20,697 nt of DNA from Citreimonas sp042096055 (lineage in GTDB: Bacteria; Pseudomonadota; Alphaproteobacteria; Rhodobacterales; Rhodobacteraceae), in NCBI RefSeq assembly GCF_042096055.1, contig NZ_JBELMH010000063.1, positions 1-20,697 on the forward strand. Reading direction: 5' to 3'. Below the pieces are notes generated by a model. That model ran no database searches. It saw nothing but the letters and a program-made list of their open reading frames with translations, and was not told the origin of the DNA. The stretch's first letter is position 1. Every line of letters begins with the position of its first letter. The position numbers and the translations under genes were made by a program. Shown here in pieces: positions 1 through 7,290 of the stretch.

Positions 1-464
1 GTTTTCCGAGCCGTGAACCACGCAGCGCAGCGACAATCAATGCATCCTGAGCCTAAAGTTCTGGATCCAAATGCTGCGAGAAAATGAGACCCGGTTAGAA
101 GTGACTTATAGATCTCGTCCGATATCTGCCGAAGTGTTGCATCAGGTAAGTCATCAAGCCATGTCGGAGATGTACGGTAGGTGGCTGGTGGATAAATTTC
201 TTCATCCCAAATAGCTTCTTGATAAGGTCTGCCGCTTTTAGCATCTTCGAGAGTATCCACGTTCTCTGAGAAATGCGTCTTTTTCACGAAAGCCACATTT
301 TCGCAACCGCAGCATTCAACGACCCAATAGCGAGAGGAAAGGGAGGTGCCCAACCGCTCGTCGCGATCTTCAAGAGAGTGTTCCGTCCTTACAAAGTGGT
401 TAGTACGGCCTTTGCAGCGATTGCAGAAAACTTTCTCCGTATGCTTTTCTGTGGCATCATTCAC
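1..464 (-). CDS. DUF4145-like zinc-ribbon protein, partial (runs off the left edge)
   Basis: Reading the minus strand from a GTG at 464-462 gives 154 open codons to the window edge. GGGAG sits about ten bases upstream as a ribosome-binding site. Two CxxC pairs (C14/C17 and C51/C54) look like a zinc ribbon. They are followed by a YPPATYR...TWLDDL segment and an IYKSLLTGSHFLAAFGSRTL helix. This order is what I know from DUF4145 proteins, which occur alone or attached to restriction-type proteins; their function is unknown. GC is near 50%, far below the neighbours, and codon use is unlike theirs, so recent transfer is likely. The last 17 or so codons before the edge no longer resemble the family, which may be a frameshift or junction. 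The gene follows ettA on the same strand after a 60-base gap. The family call is from memory of the motif pattern. Confidence 0.68.
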   Translation of the reverse strand, partial: MNDATEKHTEKVFCNRCKGRTNHFVRTEHSLEDRDERLGTSLSSRYWVVECCGCENVAFVKKTHFSENVDTLEDAKSGRPYQEAIWDEEIYPPATYRTSPTWLDDLPDATLRQISDEIYKSLLTGSHFLAAFGSRTLGSGCIDCRCAAWFTARK

Positions 465-524
465 GAAATCGCTCCCAAGTTCTAATTAGCTAAATGCTAT
501 CCCTCCGGACCTTCTGCCGTCCTT

Positions 525-2180
<1,656 letters not shown>

Positions 2181-2295
2181 GCCTTCGGACTCCTGCGTGT
2201 CGGGGTTGCGGCGACTGATACCGAAGGGGCGGGCGCGGGGCAATCACCTTGCGGTGGCGCCGGGGCGCGGGGTATCGGGGCGGTGGGGGGACGCG

Positions 2296-2895
2296 ATGGA
2301 CGAGCCGATGAGGGAATTGCGCGCGGGGATGCGCGTGGGTCTGCTGGGCGGGTCGTTCGATCCGGCCCATGCGGGGCACGTGCATATCGCGCGCGAGGCG
2401 CTGAAGCGGTTCGGGCTGGACCGGGTGGTGCTGCTGGCGAGCCCGGGCAACCCGCTGAAGGAGAACCCGCCGGCGCCGCTGGAGGTGCGGCTGGCGCAGG
2501 CGCGCGCGCTGGCGGATCACCCGGCGATCCTAATCAGCGGGATCGAGGCGCGGCTGGGCACGCGGCTGACGGCGGACACGCTGACGCGGCTGGTGGCGCT
2601 GCATCCGGGCGTGCGGTTCGTGTGGCTGATGGGGGCGGACAACCTGGCGCAGCTGCACCGCTGGGGGCGCTGGCGGACGATCCTGCGGACGATGCCGGTG
2701 GGCGTGCTGGCGCGGCCGGGGCACGGTCTGGTGGCCGGCCGGGCGCCCGCGGCACGGATCTTCCGCGGCGCGCGGCTGCCGGTGCGCGAGGCGCGGTTGC
2801 TGCCGCTGCAGGCGCCGCCGGCGTGGTGCTACGTGCCGGTGCCGATGGTGCGCCTCTCGTCGTCCGAGATCCGCGCAGCACGGAACGGCGGCTAG
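2296..2895 (+). CDS. nadD: Nicotinate-nucleotide adenylyltransferase NadD
   Basis: A 199-residue nucleotidyltransferase that makes deamido-NAD from nicotinate mononucleotide and ATP, in de novo and salvage NAD synthesis in the cytoplasm. The N-terminal GGSFDPAHAGH (18-28) is the T/HxGH-type nucleotide-binding motif. The C-terminal RLSSSEIRAA is the family's ISSTxIR-like motif. Length fits the family. The start at 2296 has a purine run GGGGGGA just upstream and leaves a short lead before the GLLGGSFDP strand; in-frame ATGs further upstream would overlap the ettA start region. In many alphaproteobacteria nadD sits beside rsfS and proA, but here dacB follows after 62 bases. The 115-base gap to divergent ettA must hold both promoters; I could not pick out a convincing one. 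Confidence 0.95.
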   Translation: MDEPMRELRAGMRVGLLGGSFDPAHAGHVHIAREALKRFGLDRVVLLASPGNPLKENPPAPLEVRLAQARALADHPAILISGIEARLGTRLTADTLTRLVALHPGVRFVWLMGADNLAQLHRWGRWRTILRTMPVGVLARPGHGLVAGRAPAARIFRGARLPVREARLLPLQAPPAWCYVPVPMVRLSSSEIRAARNGG

Positions 2896-2920
2896 CGCCG
2901 CGTCACTTTACCGAGACCCT

Positions 2921-2950
2921 GTTGTCGAACCTCCGCCGGTGGGATTAGAT
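2921..2950 (+). promoter_or_regulatory. Candidate sigma-70-type promoter for dacB
   Basis: TTGTCG (2922-2927) is separated by 17 bases from TTAGAT (2945-2950), and the dacB ATG follows only seven bases later. The element therefore predicts a transcript starting at or next to the initiation codon. Each hexamer matches the consensus only moderately. Confidence 0.35.
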
Positions 2951-2957
2951 CGCGGGC

Positions 2958-4445
2958 ATGACACGCCACATCTCTCGCCGGGCCTTCGTCGCCGCGCTGG
3001 CCTCGGCCCCGTTCGCGGCGCGGGCCGCCGCCCCCTCGGATTCCGTGCGCCCGGTGCCGCGCCCCGGATCGGTCCCGCCCCCGCCGCCGCCCAGCGTCGA
3101 CGCGCTGATCGAACGCGCGGGCCTGACCGGGCAGGTCAGCTGCGCCGTGGCCGACGCCGAAAGCGGCCGGCTGCTCGAGGCGTACAACGGCGCGCTGGCG
3201 CTGGCGCCGGCAAGCGTGGCCAAGGCGATGACGGCGGCCTACGCGCTGGAACATCTCGGCCCGGATCACCGCTTCGTCACGCGCGTCGTCGCCACCGGGC
3301 CGGTGCGCGACGGCGTCGTCGACGGCGACCTGGTGCTGGCCGGCGGCGGCGATCCGACGCTGGACACCGATGCGCTGGGCGCGCTGGCCAAGACCCTGGC
3401 CGGGCAGGGGATCACGGGCGTGTCGGGGCGCTTCCTGGTCTGGGGCGGCGCGCTGCCGACGGAACGCGCGATCGACCCGGTTCAGCCGGAACACCTGGCC
3501 TACAATCCGTCGGTGTCGGGGCTGAACCTGAACTACAACCGCGTGCATTTCGAATGGAAGCGCGCCGGCGGTGGCTACGATCTGAGCCTCGGCGCGCATT
3601 CGGCCAATTACCGCCCCGCGGTCCAGGTGGCGACGATCAGCGCCGCGGACCGCGCGGGGCCGGTCTACACCTACTCGGACGCGCAGGGCCGCGACGAATG
3701 GACCGTCGCGCGCGGCGCGCTTGGCGACGGCGGCAGCCGCTGGCTGCCGGTGCGGCGCCCCGACATCTATGCCGGCGAGGCTTTCCAGGCCGTCGCCAAG
3801 GATGCGGGCCTGACGCTGCCCGCACCCGAACCGGTCGCCGAGGCGCCCGCCGGCGTGCTGCTGGCCGCGCATGACAGCGCGCCGCTGCGTTCGATCCTGG
3901 ACGACATGCTGGAATGGTCCACCAACCTCACGGCCGAGCTGGTGGGCATGGCGGCGACCAAGGAGATGACCGGCCACGCGCCGGAAAGCCTGCGCGCCTC
4001 GGCGCAGGCGATGAACGTCTGGGCGCGCGACCGCTTCGGGCTGCGCACGATCGCGATGGTCGACCATTCGGGGCTGGGCGACGACAGCCGGATCTCGGCC
4101 AGCGACATGATGACCGCGCTGCAGGCGCTGCACGCCGACGCGGTCGTCCAGCCGCTGCTGAAGGAATTCACCCTGCGCGACGAGGCCGGCCGCCCGATGC
4201 CCAGCCACCCGATCGTGGTCAAGGCCAAGACCGGCACGCTCAACTTCGTCAGCGGGCTGGCGGGCTACGCCGCGCCGAAGGACGGCAGGGAGCTTGTCTT
4301 CGCGATCTTCGTGGCCGATCTCGACCACCGCGCCACGCTCAGCCGCGAGGAACTGGAACGTCCCGACGGCGGCCGCGCCTGGAACCGGCGCGCCAAGTGG
4401 CTGCAGCAGGCGCTGATCGAACGCTGGAGCGCGCTCTACGCGTAA
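2958..4445 (+). CDS. dacB: D-alanyl-D-alanine carboxypeptidase/endopeptidase, PBP4 type (DacB)
   Basis: A 495-residue periplasmic serine peptidase of the peptidase S13/PBP4 family, which trims and cleaves peptidoglycan cross-links. All three penicillin-binding motifs are visible: SVAK with nucleophile S86 and K89, STN at 321-323, and KTG at 424-426. The long insertion between SxxK and SxN is typical of PBP4. The N-terminus (SRRAFVAALASAPFAARA) has a twin arginine before a mild hydrophobic stretch and an Ala-rich cleavage site, so export could be by Tat rather than Sec. A proline-rich spacer (about 32-45) follows. No Shine-Dalgarno precedes the ATG; a -10-like TTAGAT lies seven bases upstream, so the mRNA may be leaderless. 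The gene follows nadD and ends at a structured repeat. Confidence 0.93.
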   Translation: MTRHISRRAFVAALASAPFAARAAAPSDSVRPVPRPGSVPPPPPPSVDALIERAGLTGQVSCAVADAESGRLLEAYNGALALAPASVAKAMTAAYALEHLGPDHRFVTRVVATGPVRDGVVDGDLVLAGGGDPTLDTDALGALAKTLAGQGITGVSGRFLVWGGALPTERAIDPVQPEHLAYNPSVSGLNLNYNRVHFEWKRAGGGYDLSLGAHSANYRPAVQVATISAADRAGPVYTYSDAQGRDEWTVARGALGDGGSRWLPVRRPDIYAGEAFQAVAKDAGLTLPAPEPVAEAPAGVLLAAHDSAPLRSILDDMLEWSTNLTAELVGMAATKEMTGHAPESLRASAQAMNVWARDRFGLRTIAMVDHSGLGDDSRISASDMMTALQALHADAVVQPLLKEFTLRDEAGRPMPSHPIVVKAKTGTLNFVSGLAGYAAPKDGRELVFAIFVADLDHRATLSREELERPDGGRAWNRRAKWLQQALIERWSALYA

Positions 4446-4465
4446 GGTGCGCCGCACGCTCCGCG

Positions 4466-4536
4466 CTTCTTTGGTCCTGAAATATCCCGGGGGAGTCGCG
4501 GCGCAGCCGCGGCGGGGGCAGAGCCCCCGGACCCCC
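4466..4536 (+). repeat. Two-hairpin intergenic repeat, copy 1 (between convergent genes)
   Basis: A conserved lead AAATATCCCGGGGGAG (4480-4495) is followed by two hairpins. The first is CGCGGC-GCA-GCCGCG (4497-4511). The second is CGGGGGC-AGA-GCCCCCG (4513-4529). The same lead, loop and second hairpin recur at 12463-12508. Upstream CTTCTTT is also partly shared. It lies between the dacB stop and the convergent TerB-like stop, so it could end transcription from either side, although it has no T tract. Similar sequences are common between genes in Rhodobacteraceae; I know of no accepted name. Confidence 0.8.
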
Positions 4537-4551
4537 CTTCGGCCGCGCGCC

Positions 4552-4974
4552 TCAGCCGTGCATGTGCCGGGCGCGCGCCCCACGCTCGATCGCCGCGGCG
4601 TGCAGCCGGTCGAGGTCGAGCTCGTACCGGATTTCCTCGAGCAGGCGCAGCTCGGCATCGGCCAGCGTGCCGTCGGCGGCGGCCACGTCGCAAGCCAGCG
4701 CGTAGGCGGTCTCGAACAGGCGCTGGGGCAGGTCGCGGCGCAGGATGTCGAAGAGCTCGTCCAGCCCGTCCTCGCGCGCGAGAAGCTGCATGACCAGGGT
4801 CGAGACCGCGCGCACCCGGTCGGGGTCGTACGCGCCGAAGATCGGCAGCGTGCGCACGGCGGTGTCGATCTTGAGCAGTTCGGTCGTGCGCATGGTCTCG
4901 TCCGAGGCCGAGGCGACGATCATCAGCGCCACGAGGCAATCCTGCGGGCTGAGCGGGTCTTCGAGGTCCAACAT
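4552..4974 (-). CDS. TerB-family protein (tellurite-resistance TerB-like)
   Basis: A 140-residue, all-helical, soluble protein. The segment LACDVAAADGTLADAELRLL with the following EEIRYELDLD matches the second half of the TerB helical fold, where an acidic D-G/E loop is typical. The first half has ALMIVASASDETMRTTELLKI, the other TerB-like helix pair. TerB domains were named for tellurite-resistance operons, but stand-alone alphaproteobacterial copies have no known role and no ter genes are nearby. The start at 4974 is supported by AAGGGA on the minus strand; a longer reading to 5139 would overlap lysS and has no family similarity. The gene is divergent from lysS, and a 16-base inverted repeat (4991-5006) lies in its leader. 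Confidence 0.75.
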   Translation of the reverse strand: MLDLEDPLSPQDCLVALMIVASASDETMRTTELLKIDTAVRTLPIFGAYDPDRVRAVSTLVMQLLAREDGLDELFDILRRDLPQRLFETAYALACDVAAADGTLADAELRLLEEIRYELDLDRLHAAAIERGARARHMHG

Positions 4975-4990
4975 GGCGATCCCTTGCTTG

Positions 4991-5006
4991 CCTGCCGTCC
5001 GGCAGG
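4991..5006. repeat. Inverted repeat between the TerB-like gene and lysS
   Basis: CCTGCCG and CGGCAGG form perfect 7-base arms with a two-base centre, or six pairs with a GTCC loop. It lies 17 bases beyond the TerB-like start, in the divergent promoter region. It could be an operator or part of the 5' leader of the minus-strand gene. There is no further support for either. Confidence 0.4.
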
Positions 5007-5029
5007 GCCGGTCCGTTACCCGCTGTTTA

Positions 5030-5058
5030 TTGACGCGGAACCTGCGCGGCAATAGGAA
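5030..5058 (+). promoter_or_regulatory. Candidate promoter for lysS
   Basis: TTGACG (5030-5035) matches the -35 consensus at five of six positions. It is 17 bases from TAGGAA (5053-5058), a weak -10. A start near 5065 would give a leader of about 40 bases carrying the AGGAG ribosome-binding site. No T-box-like structure is seen. Confidence 0.35.
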
Positions 5059-5104
5059 GCGCGCCTGAGCCCGACCCCGGGATCCCGAAACAGGAGTGAC
5101 AGGA

Positions 5105-6688
5105 ATGTCCGAACTGCGCGACGCAGGCATGAATGCCAAGGCATGGCCCTTCGAAGAAGCGCGCCGGATCCTGAAACGCTATGAAAAGGCGCCGCCCGAG
5201 AAGGGCTACGTGCTGTTCGAGACCGGCTACGGCCCGTCGGGGCTGCCGCATATCGGCACCTTCGGCGAGGTGGCGCGCACGACGATGATCCGCCGCGCCT
5301 TCGAGACGATCAGCGACATCCCGACGCGGCTGATCTGCTTCTCGGACGATCTGGACGGGATGCGCAAGGTGCCCGAGAACGTGCCCGACCCGGACATGCT
5401 GCGCACGCACTTGCAGAAGCCGCTGACCAGCGTGCCGGACCCGTTCGGCACGCATGACAGCTTTGGCCACCACAACAACGCCATGCTGCGGCGCTTCCTC
5501 GACACGTTCGGGTTCGAGTACGAGTTCATCAGCGCGACCGAGTTCTACCGCACCGGCCAGTTCGACGAGATCCTGCTGCGCGCGGCCGAACGCTACGACG
5601 CGCTGATGGAGATCATGCTGAAGTCGTTGCGCGACGAGCGGCGCCAGACCTATTCGATCTTCCTGCCGATCCACCCCGAGACCGGCCGCGTGCTGTACGT
5701 CCCGATGAAGCACGTGGATGCGAAGAAGGGCGAGATCACCTTCGACGACGAGGACGGCCGCGAATGGACGCTGCCCGTGACCGGCGGCAACGTGAAGCTG
5801 CAGTGGAAGCCCGATTTCGGCGCGCGCTGGGCGGCGCTCGGCGTCGATTTCGAGATGTACGGCAAGGACCACAGCACCAACACGCCGATCTACGACGGCA
5901 TCTGCAAGGCGCTGGGCGTGCGCCCGCCCGAGCATTTCACCTACGAGCTGTTCCTCGACGAGAACGGCGAGAAGATCAGCAAGTCCAAGGGCAACGGCCT
6001 GACCATCGACGAGTGGCTGACCTACGCCTCGACGGAATCGCTGGGCTACTACATGTTCCTCAAACCGCGCACCGCCAAGCGCCTCAGCTGGGACGTGATC
6101 CCCAAGGCGGTGGACGAGTACCACCAGCAGTTGCGCGCCTATGCGGGCCAGGACATGGCCGCGCGGGTGAACAACCCGGTCTGGCACATCCATAGCGGCA
6201 ACCCGCCCGAAAGCCGCATGGTGGTGCCGTTCTCGATGCTGCTGAACCTCGCCTCGGCGGCCGGTGCCGAGGACAAGGACGCGCTGTGGGGCTTCATCCG
6301 CCGCTACGCGCCCGACGCCTCGCCCGAGACGCATCCCGACCTCGACCAGGCGGCGGGCTTCGCGGTGAAGTACTACGAGGACTTCGTGAAGCCGTCGAAG
6401 GTCTACCGCGCCCCGACCGAGGCCGAGCGCGCGGCGCTGTCGGACCTGGCCGCGCGGCTGCGCACCCATGACGGCCCGCAGGACGACGAGACGCTGCAGA
6501 CGCTGGTCTTCGCGGTGGGCAAGGAGCACGGTTACGAGCCGCTGCGCGACTGGTTCAAGACGCTCTACGAGGTGCTTCTGGGCCAGAGCCAGGGACCGCG
6601 TTTCGGCGGGTTCATCGCGCTCTACGGCGTGGCCGAGACCGCGTCGCTGATCGAGGTGGCGCTGGAAGGGCGGCTCGCCTCGGCGTGA
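5105..6688 (+). CDS. lysS: Lysyl-tRNA synthetase, class I (LysK type)
   Basis: A 527-residue cytoplasmic enzyme that charges tRNA-Lys with lysine using ATP. It is the class I form, known mainly from archaea and alphaproteobacteria, and is unrelated in fold to the class II LysS of E. coli. The class I signatures are present: GLPHIGTF with the HIGH-equivalent HIGT at 49-52, and KISKS at 290-294 within ENGEKISKSKGNG. The region after about residue 380 is the helical anticodon-binding part. Length is normal for the family. The start at 5105 has AGGAG eight bases upstream; a GTG at 5096 in the same frame would overlap that site. The gene is divergent from the TerB-like gene. Its stop lies only 27 bases before a large hairpin that belongs to the next gene. 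Confidence 0.95.
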   Translation: MSELRDAGMNAKAWPFEEARRILKRYEKAPPEKGYVLFETGYGPSGLPHIGTFGEVARTTMIRRAFETISDIPTRLICFSDDLDGMRKVPENVPDPDMLRTHLQKPLTSVPDPFGTHDSFGHHNNAMLRRFLDTFGFEYEFISATEFYRTGQFDEILLRAAERYDALMEIMLKSLRDERRQTYSIFLPIHPETGRVLYVPMKHVDAKKGEITFDDEDGREWTLPVTGGNVKLQWKPDFGARWAALGVDFEMYGKDHSTNTPIYDGICKALGVRPPEHFTYELFLDENGEKISKSKGNGLTIDEWLTYASTESLGYYMFLKPRTAKRLSWDVIPKAVDEYHQQLRAYAGQDMAARVNNPVWHIHSGNPPESRMVVPFSMLLNLASAAGAEDKDALWGFIRRYAPDASPETHPDLDQAAGFAVKYYEDFVKPSKVYRAPTEAERAALSDLAARLRTHDGPQDDETLQTLVFAVGKEHGYEPLRDWFKTLYEVLLGQSQGPRFGGFIALYGVAETASLIEVALEGRLASA

Positions 6689-6715
6689 GGGCCTGAAACC
6701 CGGCACCTTTTTGAC

Positions 6716-6761
6716 GCGTGTCTCTTCCGGTTTACCTTTGGGCAAAGCGGGAGAGACACGC
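6716..6761 (+). promoter_or_regulatory. Long hairpin that covers the ribosome-binding site of the DUF4864-like gene
   Basis: GCGTGTCTCTTCCG (6716-6729) pairs with CGGGAGAGACACGC (6748-6761) over 14 bases; only one pair is a G-U wobble. The 18-base loop contains a further CTTTG/CAAAG pairing (6736-6740 with 6743-6747). The 3' arm contains the GGGAGAG ribosome-binding site and ends directly at the ATG (6762). A transcript that includes the left arm would hide its own start site. There is no T tract, so it is not a classic terminator. Confidence 0.65.
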
Positions 6762-7178
6762 ATGAGACGGATGCTTCTGGGACTGGTCGCGGCGGTGGCG
6801 CTGGCGGGGGCCGCGCCCGCGCAGGAGGTGCTGCCGCCCGAGCCTGGGATCGAGACCACCATCCAGAGCCAGATCGACGCCTTCCTGCGCGACGACCTGG
6901 ACGAGGCGTTCGGCTATGCCGCGCCGTCGATCCAGGGGATGTTCGGCACGCCGCAGAACTTCGGCGCGATGGTGCGCAACGGCTATCCCATGGTCTGGCG
7001 CCCCGAAGACCTGCGCTTCGGCGACCTGGTCGACATGCCCGGCGGGCTGGCGCAGACGGTGATCGTGACCGATGGCGCGGGCGTCGAGCACTGGCTGGAA
7101 TACCGCATGACCCAGACCGACGCCGGCTGGCGTATCGCGGGCGTCCGCATCGTCGAGGCGCCCGGCCTCAACGCCTGA
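6762..7178 (+). CDS. DUF4864-like secreted protein
   Basis: A 138-residue exported protein. Residues 1-20 or so (MRRMLLGLVAAVALAGAAPA) form a Sec signal peptide with likely cleavage near PAQ|E. The mature part begins with IETTIQSQIDAFLRDDLDEAFGYAAPSI and ends with a WRIAGVRIVEAPGLNA segment. This layout, a helix followed by a curved sheet as in NTF2/Cif-like proteins, is what I know of DUF4864, which has no assigned function. The start at 6762 was chosen because it opens the signal peptide and has GGGAGAG upstream; an in-frame extension to 6711 lacks both. That ribosome-binding site is buried in a hairpin. A TTGACG at 6711-6716 could be a -35 element starting transcription inside the hairpin. 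It follows lysS and precedes a beta-helix gene. Confidence 0.72.
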   Translation: MRRMLLGLVAAVALAGAAPAQEVLPPEPGIETTIQSQIDAFLRDDLDEAFGYAAPSIQGMFGTPQNFGAMVRNGYPMVWRPEDLRFGDLVDMPGGLAQTVIVTDGAGVEHWLEYRMTQTDAGWRIAGVRIVEAPGLNA

Positions 7179-7290
7179 GGGCCCGCGCGCAACACCCGGC
7201 GTGCGGTGGGCGCAGGGCGCGTTAAGCCGAGATCGTTACTTCCCTTCCGTCAAGCGGGGCCCGGTGCCCCAGGGCACGAAAGGGATAGCG

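Noticed and set aside
273..485. Plus-strand ORF of 70 residues in the low-GC left edge
   Set aside because: It lies antisense to the GTG-started zinc-ribbon gene, which has a better ribosome-binding site and family-like motifs.
4497..4529. Classic rho-independent terminator for dacB
   Set aside because: The hairpins are GC-rich but lack a T tract on either strand, and they belong to a dispersed repeat.
4552..4974. Tellurite-resistance operon
   Set aside because: Only a single TerB-like gene is present; no terA, terC, terD or terE neighbours are seen.
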